A DNA stretch of 28,546 bases from Phascolarctobacterium_A sp902463975 (GCF_902463975.1 NZ_CABQHJ010000036.1:1-28546); one strand, 5' to 3'; shown: positions 14,206 through 22,839, counted from the stretch's first letter. Translations and numbers: made by a program. Notes: a model not told the origin generated them from the sequence alone.

Positions 14206-14234
14206 ATTGTAACATAGATAAAGAGAACATACAA
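14206..14234 (-). promoter_or_regulatory. Promoter of the membrane peptide gene
   Basis: Reading the minus strand, TTGTAT (14234-14229), 17-bp spacer and TACAAT (14211-14206) with a TG extension are seen. The start would be near 14199, giving a leader of about 68 nt that contains GGACAAT...ATTGCC and the SD-masking stem. The -35 lies within the left arm of the inverted repeat 14226-14265. Confidence 0.75.
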
Positions 14235-14269
14235 CGAACGAATTGTGAATTCACGGTTGTATGTTTTTT
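14226..14269 (+). terminator. Terminator-like hairpin on the plus strand upstream of dnaE
   Basis: AACATACAAC (14226-14235) pairs perfectly with GTTGTATGTT (14256-14265) and is followed by TTTTTT. The loop contains the palindrome GTGAATTCAC (14245-14254). On the plus strand it could stop transcription coming from the small-RNA units before dnaE. It overlaps the -35 of the peptide gene on the other strand, so it might instead be an operator. Confidence 0.55.
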
Positions 14270-14297
14270 CGATTTTAGGCAGGAAGTTTATCTGAAA

Positions 14298-14341
14298 TGC
14301 TAGAATAGTTTTACATACATTTGCCGCAGGTTTACGCGGCA
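14298..14341 (+). promoter_or_regulatory. Possible dnaE promoter (extended -10) and leader hairpin
   Basis: TGC followed by TAGAAT (14301-14306) is an extended -10 without a clear -35. The leader would hold TGCCGC/GCGGCA (14322-14341) and a T-rich stretch before the AAGGAG of dnaE. Confidence 0.35.
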
Positions 14342-14368
14342 GCGGTCTTTTAATTTAAGGAGCAAGAG

Positions 14369-17300
14369 ATGACAAAACGCTTTACTCATTTACATGTACA
14401 TACGGAATACAGCCTGCTGGACGGTGCTTCAAAAATCCCTGAGCTGGTGGCCTATGCCAAGGAGCTGGGCATGGACAGTCTGGCGATTACCGACCACGGC
14501 GCAATGTACGGCGCAGTGGAATTTTATCAGGAGTGCACCAAGGCAGGCATCAAGCCGATTATCGGCTGTGAGGTGTATCTGGCGAAGGAATCGCATCTGG
14601 AAAAGAATAACCGTGGCATGTATCATCTGATTCTGCTGGCGGAGAACGATACAGGCTACCATAACCTGATGAAAATTGTCAGCATTGGTCAGCTGGAGGG
14701 CTTTTACTATAAGCCGCGTGTGGATAAAGACGTGCTGCGTACTTATCACGAGGGCATTATCTGCCTCAGCGCCTGCGTTGCCGGTGAGGTGCCGCAGATG
14801 ATTCTGCAGGATAACCTGGAGGGAGCACGCCGCTGTATTCAGGAATATATCGATATTTTCGGCAAGGAAAATTACTTTCTGGAAATTCAGGACCATGACC
14901 TTGATGAAGAGCACAAGGTAAGCGCAGTGCTGAAGCAGCTGGCGCAGGAGTTCGGTCTTGGCCTGGTGGCGACGAACGATTTGCATTACGTGCAGCAAAA
15001 GGATGCTGCGGCGCAGGATATTCTGTTGTGTATCCAGACGACGAGTACGGTAGATGAGCCTGACCGTATGCGCTTCAATAACGACAGCTATTATCTGAAA
15101 AGCTATGATGAGATGGAGGCACTGTTCGGTGACGTCCCGGAGGCTTTGAGTAATACTGCAAAAATTGCTGACCGCTGCAACGTGAAGATGGAGTTCGGTC
15201 ATTTGCTGCTGCCGGAGTTCCCGGTGCCGGAGGGCTTTGACGCTGTGAGCTATCTGCGCCACCTGTGCGAGGAGGCTTTGCCTAAGCGCTATGAGGTTGT
15301 TGATGAGAAGGTGCGCAAGCGTCTGGACTTTGAGCTGGATATCATCAACACCATGGGCTACGCCTGCTACTTCTTGATTGTTTGGGATTTTATCAACTAC
15401 TGCCGTAGCCATGATATTCCGGTAGGTCCTGGACGTGGCAGTGCCGCAGGCAGTATCGTGGCTTATCTGCTGCGCATAACGAATATTGAGCCTTTGCGCT
15501 ATCATCTGCTGTTTGAACGCTTTCTGAATCCGGAGCGCGTCAGCATGCCTGATATTGATACCGACTTCTGCTACGTAAAGCGCAACCAGGTGTTGGATTA
15601 CGTGGTGCACCGTTACGGACAGGAGCGTGTAGCGCAGATTATTACCTTCGGCACCTTGCAGGCGCGCGCGGCAGTGCGCGACGTGGGCAAGGCGTTGGGC
15701 ATGAGCTACAGTGCAGTTGATGAAATTGCCAAGCTGATTCCGCGCGAGGTTGGCATTACGCTGGAGAAGGCACTGAACGGCAGCAAGGACTTCCGTAATG
15801 CGTACGACACGCGTCCGGAGGTCAAAAAGCTGATTGACCTTGCGCAAAGCGTTGAGGGCCTGCCGCGTAACGCAGGCACACATGCCGCCGGTGTTATTAT
15901 CGCACCGCATAATATGAAAAACTACGTACCGCTGCAGCAGGGCAGTGAGGGTGGCGTCATCACCCAGTACGATAAGAATAAGGTAGAAGAGCTGGGCCTG
16001 CTGAAGATGGACTTTCTGGGCCTGCGCACACTGACAGTTATCGGTGATTGTATTCGCTTTATCCGCGAAACTACGGGTGAAGAGATTGACATCGATAACA
16101 TTCCGCTAGCAGATGAGGCGACCTGCGCTATGCTGCGACGCGGTGAAACCTCCTGCGTCTTCCAGCTGGAGTCGGCTGGCATTACCAAGCTGGTTGTGGA
16201 CCTGGCGCCGGAAAGCTTTGAGGATTTGATTCCGCTGGTAGCACTGTACCGTCCCGGTCCTCTTGGTACCGGTATGGCAGAGGATTTTATCGCCGGTCGT
16301 CATGGGCAGCGCACGGCGAAGGTGCTGCATCCGCTGATGGAGCCAATTTTGAAGGATACCTACGGCGTTATTCTGTATCAGGAGCAGGTTATGCAGATAA
16401 CATCTGCGCTGGCAGGCTTTACGCTTGGTCAGGCAGATATCCTGCGTCGCGCGATGGGTAAGAAGAAGGCCAAGGAGCTGGATTCCATGCGCCAGTCCTT
16501 CATCGACGGTGCCAAAAAGCTGCATAATATCCCGGAAGAGCTGAGCGACCAGATTTTTTCGCTTCTGCAGCACTTTGCCGGCTATGGCTTCAACAAATCG
16601 CACTCCGTTGCCTATGCGCTGGTAGCCTATGAAACTGCTTATCTGAAGGCACACTGGCGTCCGCAGTTCTATGCGGCCTTCCTCAACAGTATTATCGGTG
16701 ATGCTGATAAGGTGAGCTGGTATATTAACGTCTGTCGCAATGATAACATCAAAATCCTGCCGCCGGATGTCAACGAAAGCGGTCACAACTTTACAGTACA
16801 CCAGAATGCATCCATTCGCTTCGGTCTGGCAGGCATCAAAAATACCGGCGATACTGCTGTAGAGGCTATTATCAGCGCCCGTAATGAAGGCGGGCCTTTC
16901 GAAAGCCTGGTTGATTTCTGCTGCCGCGTGAATATGCGTGTGGTCAACAAGCGTGTTATTGAAAATATGATAAAATGCGGTGCCATGGATTCCTTTGGTG
17001 CCAGACGCTCGCAGCTGCTAGCTATTTTAGAACAGGCGGTTGATTTGGGTGCTGCCTGCCAAAGAGACAGGGCCAATGGCCAACTGGGACTTTTCGGTGA
17101 TGTGCAGGATTTTGGCGCAAGCGAAATCAGGCTGCCGCAGCTGGATGAATTTCCCAAGCAGCTTATTCTGCAATATGAAAAGGAAATCATCGGCTTTTAC
17201 GTTACCGACCATCCGCTGAGCGATTATAAAAAGATGCTGGAGCGTTTTATGCCGCTGCACCAGTTTGGTGGGGATACCCAGGTCGCAGACGGACAGTTCG

Positions 17301-17779
17301 TGCGGGTGGCAGGCATTATTACCAACTGCACTATCAAAACAACTAAGCGCGGAGATACGATGGCTGTGCTGACGCTGGAGGATTTCAGCGGACGCTTCCC
17401 GATAATTGTCTTCCCGCAGGCCTACCGCAATAGTGTCAAGGATATTTACGAGGACAGTGTGGTAGCAATTGAAGGACGCTTCAGTGTAGACGAGCGCGAA
17501 AGTAAGATTATTGCCAACAGCGTGCGTGTGCTGCCCTCTAAGCCGCCGACAGAAATCTGCCTGCGCATTGAAGCGCATCTGGAAAATCCGCTGATCCAGC
17601 GTGAGCTGATGCAGCTGTTCCAGAAATATAAGGGTGATGACTGCGTATACCTGCAGCTGATGGGCTCGCGTAAGCTGATCAAGACTACGCCTAACTTTTG
17701 GGTGAACAGTGAAGCACCGGGCTTTGCCGAAGATGTTGTCAAAATTTTGGGCGATAACTGCGTAGTAAAGCGGAACTGA
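14369..17779 (+). CDS. dnaE: DNA polymerase III alpha subunit
   Basis: Replicative polymerase of the DnaE type, 1136 residues, close to the usual 1100-1160. The N-terminal PHP domain starts HLHVHTEYSLLDGASK with metal-ligand-type His/Asp/Glu motifs. The palm carries VGPGRGSAAGSIVAYLL and the catalytic Asp pair D395/D397 in MPDIDTDF, with the third Asp D548 in KMDFLGLRTL. A helix-hairpin-helix region and an OB-fold (from about residue 977, VAGIITN...) follow. There is no intein, frameshift or exonuclease insertion, which separates it from PolC. ATG 14369 has AAGGAG 8 bp upstream. It appears monocistronic; no clear terminator is visible behind it before the etf promoter. Confidence 0.98.
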   Translation: MTKRFTHLHVHTEYSLLDGASKIPELVAYAKELGMDSLAITDHGAMYGAVEFYQECTKAGIKPIIGCEVYLAKESHLEKNNRGMYHLILLAENDTGYHNLMKIVSIGQLEGFYYKPRVDKDVLRTYHEGIICLSACVAGEVPQMILQDNLEGARRCIQEYIDIFGKENYFLEIQDHDLDEEHKVSAVLKQLAQEFGLGLVATNDLHYVQQKDAAAQDILLCIQTTSTVDEPDRMRFNNDSYYLKSYDEMEALFGDVPEALSNTAKIADRCNVKMEFGHLLLPEFPVPEGFDAVSYLRHLCEEALPKRYEVVDEKVRKRLDFELDIINTMGYACYFLIVWDFINYCRSHDIPVGPGRGSAAGSIVAYLLRITNIEPLRYHLLFERFLNPERVSMPDIDTDFCYVKRNQVLDYVVHRYGQERVAQIITFGTLQARAAVRDVGKALGMSYSAVDEIAKLIPREVGITLEKALNGSKDFRNAYDTRPEVKKLIDLAQSVEGLPRNAGTHAAGVIIAPHNMKNYVPLQQGSEGGVITQYDKNKVEELGLLKMDFLGLRTLTVIGDCIRFIRETTGEEIDIDNIPLADEATCAMLRRGETSCVFQLESAGITKLVVDLAPESFEDLIPLVALYRPGPLGTGMAEDFIAGRHGQRTAKVLHPLMEPILKDTYGVILYQEQVMQITSALAGFTLGQADILRRAMGKKKAKELDSMRQSFIDGAKKLHNIPEELSDQIFSLLQHFAGYGFNKSHSVAYALVAYETAYLKAHWRPQFYAAFLNSIIGDADKVSWYINVCRNDNIKILPPDVNESGHNFTVHQNASIRFGLAGIKNTGDTAVEAIISARNEGGPFESLVDFCCRVNMRVVNKRVIENMIKCGAMDSFGARRSQLLAILEQAVDLGAACQRDRANGQLGLFGDVQDFGASEIRLPQLDEFPKQLILQYEKEIIGFYVTDHPLSDYKKMLERFMPLHQFGGDTQVADGQFVRVAGIITNCTIKTTKRGDTMAVLTLEDFSGRFPIIVFPQAYRNSVKDIYEDSVVAIEGRFSVDERESKIIANSVRVLPSKPPTEICLRIEAHLENPLIQRELMQLFQKYKGDDCVYLQLMGSRKLIKTTPNFWVNSEAPGFAEDVVKILGDNCVVKRN

Positions 17780-17822
17780 GTATAATTGATTGAGCTATTT
17801 TTCATAAACTTTCATGATATAC

Positions 17823-17888
17823 TTGCAAGTTTAAGTGCAAAAATGCTAAAATAAAAAGAAGAATGTAAAAAAGCCGGAGCAGCAGCTC
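17823..17888 (+). promoter_or_regulatory. Promoter of the etf-pyk operon with leader hairpin
   Basis: TTGCAA (17823-17828), 18-bp spacer and TGC-extended TAAAAT (17847-17852) are seen. The leader contains a GGAGC/GCTCC hairpin (17875-17888) before AAGGAGG and the etfB start. Confidence 0.65.
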
Positions 17889-17914
17889 CTGTAATAAGCT
17901 TAAGGAGGCAGCAA

Positions 17915-18709
17915 ATGAATATTCTCGTTTGTTTAAAACAAGTGCCGGATACGGCAAAAGTAAAATTTAACCGCGAAACCAATACCTTAGACCGTACGGG
18001 TGTAGAAAATATTATGAACCCATATGACCGTCAGGCATTGGAGGTAGCACTGTGCCTGAAGGACAAGGAAGGCGCTAAGGTAACTGTACTGACCATGGGC
18101 CTGCCCCAGGCAACCGATATTCTGAAGGAAGCAATCGCTATGGGCGCTGATGACGGCGTTCTGCTGAGCGACCGCGTTCTGGGCGGCAGCGATACTCTGG
18201 CAACCAGCCTGGCTCTGGCTGCTGCTGTAAAACATCTGGGTGAGTTCGACCTCGTGCTCTGCGGCAAGCAGGCAGTAGATGGCGATACCGCACAGGTTGG
18301 TCCGGAAATGGCTGAGCATCTGGGAATTCCTCAAATTACCGGCGCTCTGAGCCTGAACTTTGCCGACGGCAAATTTGTTGTTGTCCGCGAAAACGAAAAT
18401 TATCAGATGACCTTGGCTTGTGCAGCACCGCTGCTGGTTACCGTAACCAAATCCGAAAAAGAGCCGCGTTTTGCCAGCATTAAGGGCAAAATGAAAGCTC
18501 GTAAGGCACAGATTCCTACTCTGACCGTTGCTGACCTGGATATTGATCCGGCAACCGTAGGCCTGAAGGGCTCTCCGACTAAGGTTAAAAAGGCCTTCAC
18601 CCCGACTCCGCCTGAAATCAATGGCGAAATCATTACCGAAGCAGATGCTGATGCAGCAGTAGATATGCTGTTTGAAAAGCTGGTTAAGGCAGAGGTTATT
18701 ACCCGCTAA
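17915..18709 (+). CDS. etfB: Electron transfer flavoprotein subunit beta
   Basis: Beta subunit of the EtfAB heterodimer, 264 residues, full length. Recognisable family segments are MNILVCLKQVPDT at the start, NPYDRQALEVAL near residue 30-45, GADDGVLLSD, the CGKQAVDGDTAQVGP motif (about 108-123) that contributes to flavin/AMP binding, and the SKEKEPR-like TKSEKEPRFASIKG motif. The NP(Y/F)D segment and the presence of a ferredoxin gene next door fit the electron-bifurcating Etf group of anaerobes, where the beta subunit takes NADH electrons; this is inference. First gene of an operon, with its own promoter and an AAGGAGG SD. Confidence 0.96.
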   Translation: MNILVCLKQVPDTAKVKFNRETNTLDRTGVENIMNPYDRQALEVALCLKDKEGAKVTVLTMGLPQATDILKEAIAMGADDGVLLSDRVLGGSDTLATSLALAAAVKHLGEFDLVLCGKQAVDGDTAQVGPEMAEHLGIPQITGALSLNFADGKFVVVRENENYQMTLACAAPLLVTVTKSEKEPRFASIKGKMKARKAQIPTLTVADLDIDPATVGLKGSPTKVKKAFTPTPPEINGEIITEADADAAVDMLFEKLVKAEVITR

Positions 18710-18717
18710 GGTGAACC

Positions 18718-18918
18718 ATGCTGATAAAAGTAAACAGGCAGCTTTGCTGTGGCTGTGAGGAATGTGTGGCAGTCTGCCCGATGGGGGCTATTGCGCTACG
18801 CGAGGGCAGGGCGCAGATTAATATGCAGCAGTGTGTCTGCTGCGGTGCCTGCATCCGCGAATGTCCCATGGAGGCCATAGCTATTGCCGAAACTGACAAT
18901 ACTGAAGATAACGAATAG
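18718..18918 (+). CDS. Two-[4Fe-4S] ferredoxin between etfB and etfA
   Basis: Ferredoxin of 66 residues with two CxxCxxCxxxC motifs: CCGCEECVAVCP and CVCCGACIRECP, the second with one additional Cys. It starts 8 bp after the etfB stop and ends 12 bp before etfA, so all three are co-translated. In some Etf alpha subunits (for example CarE-type) a ferredoxin domain is fused to the N terminus; here the same part seems to be a separate polypeptide in the corresponding place. It probably carries electrons to or from the Etf flavins. Confidence 0.93.
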   Translation: MLIKVNRQLCCGCEECVAVCPMGAIALREGRAQINMQQCVCCGACIRECPMEAIAIAETDNTEDNE

Positions 18919-18930
18919 GAGTGTGTAAAT

Positions 18931-19911
18931 ATGTGGGTTATTGCTGAACAGGAAAATGGTCAGCTGATGAATGTTACCTTTGAGCTGTTGGGCGCTGCCA
19001 AAGAGCTGTGTGCCAAGCTGGAGGAAAAATGCTGTGCGGTACTGGTGACCGCTGCTGCAGGCGAGTTGCCGCAGCAGCTGATTGCTGCCGGTGCTGACGT
19101 TGTTTATGTTATTGAGGATGCTAAGTACGCAGATTATGACACCGAGTTATATACCGATGCTATCTGCCAATTGTCCAAGAAATATGATCCGGCTTCCATT
19201 ATGTTCGGTGCTACCGATGACGGCCGTGACCTGGCTCCGCGTGTTGCAGCACGTCTGCATACCGGCCTGTGCGCTGACTGCACCGCTCTTGATGTAACCG
19301 ATGACAAGCTTGTTGCCTGGACTCGTCCTGCACTGGGCGGCAACATTTGTGCTACCATCATCTGCGACGTTAACCGTCCGCAAATGGGTACTGTACGTCC
19401 TAAAGTGTTCAAACCGGCAGAAATGGACAACACCCGCACCGGTGAGGTTATTGCCTTCACTCCGGAAGCAGGCGCTGTAAGCCGCGTTGAGCTGGTTAAA
19501 AAGGAAGCTCTGAGCAGCGAAAACGCTGTTAAGATTGATGAAGCTGACATGATTGCAGCAGGCGGCCGTGGCTTTGGCAGCAAAGAAAACTTTGATGTGC
19601 TCGAGCAGCTGGCAGCTCTCTTTGAAAATTCCGCAGTAGCAGGCACCCGTGCCGCTATTGACGAGGGCTGGCTGACTCACTCTCAACAGGTTGGCCAATC
19701 CGGTAAATCTGTTACTCCGCATATCTACTTTGCCTGCGGCATCAGCGGTGCTATCCAGCATCTGTCCGGCATGAAGGACAGCGATATCATCATCGCTATC
19801 AACAAGGACGCAGAAGCACCGATTTTCACCGTTGCTCATTATGGCATCGTAGGTGATGTTAACGTAATTCTGCCGAAGCTGATTGAAAAAATCAAAGCTT
19901 ACAAGGCATAA
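18931..19911 (+). CDS. etfA: Electron transfer flavoprotein subunit alpha
   Basis: Alpha subunit of 326 residues. The N-terminal half has the EtfAB core fold (VIYVIEDAKYADYDTELY-like region). The C-terminal half is the FAD domain with GGRGFGSKENFDVLEQLA, GTRAAIDEGW, QVGQSGKSVTPHIYFACGIS and AINKDAEAPIF...GIVGD, the usual flavin-binding order. It lacks the N-terminal ferredoxin extension seen in some homologues, which matches the separate ferredoxin upstream. No acyl-CoA dehydrogenase or other dehydrogenase partner is in the window, so the redox partner must be encoded elsewhere. Confidence 0.96.
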   Translation: MWVIAEQENGQLMNVTFELLGAAKELCAKLEEKCCAVLVTAAAGELPQQLIAAGADVVYVIEDAKYADYDTELYTDAICQLSKKYDPASIMFGATDDGRDLAPRVAARLHTGLCADCTALDVTDDKLVAWTRPALGGNICATIICDVNRPQMGTVRPKVFKPAEMDNTRTGEVIAFTPEAGAVSRVELVKKEALSSENAVKIDEADMIAAGGRGFGSKENFDVLEQLAALFENSAVAGTRAAIDEGWLTHSQQVGQSGKSVTPHIYFACGISGAIQHLSGMKDSDIIIAINKDAEAPIFTVAHYGIVGDVNVILPKLIEKIKAYKA

Positions 19912-19943
19912 TCTTAGACCTGGTTTACGGGAGGCATTCTAGT

Positions 19944-20138
19944 ATGTGGAAAACAATTTATATTGCCCACACTGAGGAACAAGCCAATAAAATAAAACAG
20001 TTGCTTACGGAAAACGGCTTCCTGGTACAGCTTAAAAGTTCCGGATGCAAGCATAATAAGGCTTATGAAATCTGCCTGCCGGTTTCGGAGGCAGAGGATG
20101 CCTATGAGGTTTTGTGCGAGAATAAGTTTCAGTACTGA
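19944..20138 (+). CDS. Small conserved-looking protein, DUF2007-like
   Basis: Protein of 64 residues beginning MWKTIYIAHTEEQANKIKQL, followed by a short strand-rich part with two Cys (SSGCKHN, YEICLPV) and ending in a helix (EAEDAYEVLCENK). The pattern of strand, EQAxxIKxLLxxxGF helix and EILVP-type strand resembles DUF2007 putative signal-transducing proteins. GGGAGG lies 10 bp before the ATG. It sits between etfA and pyk, and its stop overlaps the SD region of pyk, so it is part of the operon. Its function is unknown. Confidence 0.8.
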   Translation: MWKTIYIAHTEEQANKIKQLLTENGFLVQLKSSGCKHNKAYEICLPVSEAEDAYEVLCENKFQY

Positions 20139-20153
20139 GGAGGCGCGGTCCTG

Positions 20154-21905
20154 ATGAAGAAGACGAAGATTATCTGTACAGTCGGTCCAAGCACTGACAA
20201 TGTCGAGCTTTTACGTAAGATGATGCTGGAAGGCATGGATCTGGCACGCTTTAACTTTTCCCATGGCAACCATGAGGATCATGGCAAAAGGCTGCAGCTG
20301 GTGCGCCAGGCAGCAGAAGAGGCAGGTAAGGTAATCGCTACGATTGCCGATACCAAGGGCCCGGAAATGCGTTTGGGCATGTTTGCCGAAAGCAAAGTCC
20401 AGCTGAACGAGGGCGATGATTTTTGTCTGACTACGGAAGAATACCTGGGCGACCGCCATATGGCACACGTCAATTATGTAGGCCTGCCGCAGGAGGTAGA
20501 AGTCGGCAGCAATATTCTGCTGGCCGACGGACTGCTTTCCTTAAAGGTTGTACGCATTGACGGCTGCAGAATTTATACCAAGGTAGTTAACGGCGGCGAG
20601 CTGAGCTCACGTAAGCGCGTGGCTTGCCCCGGCATTGAGCTGAAGCTACCGTTCTTGTCGGAGCAGGACAGGGCAGATATTCTTTTTGCTGTTGAGCATG
20701 ATATGGATTATATTGCGGCATCATTTGTACAAAAGGCCGATGATGTTATCGCTATCCGTAAGGTGCTCGAGGAAGCAGGCTCTTCTATCGGGATTATCTC
20801 CAAAATCGAAAACGAAGCCGGTGTGCAGCATATCGATGAGATTATCGGCGTATCTGACGGCATTATGGTTGCCAGAGGCGACCTGGGCGTAGAGATTCCG
20901 ACCGAGGATGTGCCGCTGGTACAGAAGGATATCATCGCACGCTGCAATAAGGCAGGCAAGCCTGTTATTACCGCTACGCAGATGCTGGAGAGCATGATTA
21001 ACAGCTACCGTGCAACGCGTGCCGAGGCCAGCGACGTTGCCAACTCTATTTTTGACGGCAGCGACGTTATTATGCTGAGCGGCGAAACTGCCAGTGGCAA
21101 GTATCCGCTGGAGGCGGTGCAGACGATGGCCAAGATTGCTGTGCGCACGGAAAATGCACTTGATTATGTGCATATCTTCCAAAAGAAGGGCATCAGCGAG
21201 CGCATCCATTCTACCGACGCTATCAGCCATGCTACCGTACAGATTTCCCAGGAAATAAAGGCCGATACTATTCTTACGATTACGGAATCAGGCTTTACGG
21301 CGCGCATGATTGCCAAATATAAGCCTCAATGTACTGTTGTTGCTGTATCACGCCTGCCTGAGCGCGTGCGTGCTATGCAGCTTTATTGGGGTGTGTTGCC
21401 GCTTTTGGGACCATACTCTACAAATACTGATGAAATGATTGAGCTGTCTTTGCAGTGTGCTTTGCATCACTCCGTAATCAAGGACGGCGCATCTGTTGTT
21501 ATAACTGCCGGTGTACCTATCGGTACTCCGGGCAGCACTAATCTGATTAAGGTGGTTACAGTGGGTACAAAGCTGCTTAGCGGCACCGGTATCGGCTGCA
21601 AGACTGTCACCGGACGCATCTGCGTAGGCCGCACTGCAGCAGATTTTAAGGAGAAGCTGCAGAAGGGCGATGTCCTTGTGGTTGATGTGCTGAATGACGA
21701 GTTTGTACCGCAGGCTGCTGCCAAGGCAGCAGCGATTATCGCTGAAGAGGGCGGCCTGACATCCTCCACCGCCATTGTTGCTGTAACCTGCGGCCTGCCT
21801 GTTATCGTAGGCGCGGAAAAGGCAACCTCCAAGCTGGCCGACGGCCTGCTGGTAACGGTGGATCCTGTTTCCGGTGACGTCTACGAAGGCGATATTAACC
21901 TGTAG
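20154..21905 (+). CDS. pyk: Pyruvate kinase with C-terminal PEP-utilising domain
   Basis: Last enzyme of glycolysis, making pyruvate and ATP from phosphoenolpyruvate and ADP. It has 583 residues, the long form with an extra domain. The barrel shows KTKIICTVGPS at the start, catalytic K217 in SKIENEAG, GDLGVEIP and ATQMLESMI. The allosteric C domain follows (about 355-470). Residues about 485-583 form a phosphohistidine-type domain like that of PPDK and Bacillus pyruvate kinases. In its signature GGLTS-H-A the His is replaced by Ser (GGLTSSTA, S538), so this domain cannot be phosphorylated there. The SD is GAGGAGG, overlapping the end of the upstream gene. Confidence 0.96.
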   Translation: MKKTKIICTVGPSTDNVELLRKMMLEGMDLARFNFSHGNHEDHGKRLQLVRQAAEEAGKVIATIADTKGPEMRLGMFAESKVQLNEGDDFCLTTEEYLGDRHMAHVNYVGLPQEVEVGSNILLADGLLSLKVVRIDGCRIYTKVVNGGELSSRKRVACPGIELKLPFLSEQDRADILFAVEHDMDYIAASFVQKADDVIAIRKVLEEAGSSIGIISKIENEAGVQHIDEIIGVSDGIMVARGDLGVEIPTEDVPLVQKDIIARCNKAGKPVITATQMLESMINSYRATRAEASDVANSIFDGSDVIMLSGETASGKYPLEAVQTMAKIAVRTENALDYVHIFQKKGISERIHSTDAISHATVQISQEIKADTILTITESGFTARMIAKYKPQCTVVAVSRLPERVRAMQLYWGVLPLLGPYSTNTDEMIELSLQCALHHSVIKDGASVVITAGVPIGTPGSTNLIKVVTVGTKLLSGTGIGCKTVTGRICVGRTAADFKEKLQKGDVLVVDVLNDEFVPQAAAKAAAIIAEEGGLTSSTAIVAVTCGLPVIVGAEKATSKLADGLLVTVDPVSGDVYEGDINL

Positions 21906-21909
21906 AAAT

Positions 21910-22839
21910 ATGGTAACAGAACTTATTTTAGAAACATGTATTGCTCTGCGCGAGGGCAGAGAAGAAAACGCCTGCACAGCTTTTTCGGGTATTATTGCTG
22001 AAGCAGCAGATAACGAAGCATTACAAGCAATCAGCTGCTGTCTGCTGGTGGCCTTACGCCACCGGCAACGGCAGCTTTTTACGGCTTGGATGCAGGCAAG
22101 CAGGCAGCGTCTGGAGCAGCTGCTGTTCAATCCGCAGCTGGCGCATCAGGGCGGCAGCGTTTTGCTGCAGCTGGCCTTTGCTGTGTGTGACAGGCGTTTG
22201 AGCGAGGAGCGCACCGCGCTCGCGCTGCTGGCGCGGCGCTGGCTGCGGACACACGCCGGCGATACTGCAATGCTGCAGGAATTTATGGGCGAATGGCTCA
22301 GTTTGGCGGCGCGTATGGCACGCAGACGGTGGCGCGAGGAGACAGCGTTCCTGCTGCGTGAGGCCGGGCGCTGGCTGTTAAAGCAGGATGACCTGCAATT
22401 GTATTCCTGGAGTCTGCAGCAGCTGCAGCTGCATTTCGTCGTGTACGCACGCTGGGATGGCTTTGACAAGGCCTGCAGGATGTACAAGGAGCTGACGCTT
22501 TTGTATCGTTTGCTGCTGCGGCGTGTTCTGCGCAAGCAGCAGACAGCGCTTTTGCAGCTGCTTTTGCGTCACCTGCGCGATGTAACAGCCAATGTATCGC
22601 GTTCAGCGATGCTGGACGATGCTGACATCTTCCGCCAATGGTACAGCTTTTGGTGGCAGCTTACGGCTGAAGACAAGAACGCCAGGGAGGAGCTGCTGCG
22701 ACTGCTGCAGCTAGTCATAACCTATTGGCAGCAGACCATGCCCAAAACGAGCCGCAAGCAGATAAAGTTGCTCAAGGATTTGTTGCAGCCAAATCTGATT
22801 GCCGGCCAATATGCTTTGTTATTACAAAAAATAATCTGA
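21910..22839 (+). CDS. Hypothetical helical protein downstream of pyk
   Basis: Not recognised. From ATG 21910 it has 309 residues, very rich in Leu, Arg, Gln, Ala and Trp and predicted to be almost wholly alpha-helical, with amphipathic helices such as RRWREETAFLLREAGRWLL. There is no signal peptide, no clear membrane span and no known motif; a helical-repeat (TPR-like) scaffold is possible. The start is uncertain: ATG 21910 lies 5 bp after the pyk stop with no strong SD, while a GTG at 21874 would overlap pyk by 32 bp. The long open frame, codon use like its neighbours and position at the end of the pyk operon support a real gene. Confidence 0.75.
   Translation: MVTELILETCIALREGREENACTAFSGIIAEAADNEALQAISCCLLVALRHRQRQLFTAWMQASRQRLEQLLFNPQLAHQGGSVLLQLAFAVCDRRLSEERTALALLARRWLRTHAGDTAMLQEFMGEWLSLAARMARRRWREETAFLLREAGRWLLKQDDLQLYSWSLQQLQLHFVVYARWDGFDKACRMYKELTLLYRLLLRRVLRKQQTALLQLLLRHLRDVTANVSRSAMLDDADIFRQWYSFWWQLTAEDKNAREELLRLLQLVITYWQQTMPKTSRKQIKLLKDLLQPNLIAGQYALLLQKII

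Noticed and set aside
14243..14256. Rex-like operator TTGTGAATTCAC
   Set aside because: Rex sites need a 4-bp spacer between TTGTGAA and TTCACAA half-sites; here the half-sites overlap and the right half ends in CGG.
14429..15910. Minus-strand frame of 493 codons opposite dnaE
   Set aside because: A shadow of dnaE: the composition (many His, Gln, Asn, Leu) is typical of antisense frames in this codon bias, and dnaE has all catalytic motifs on the plus strand.
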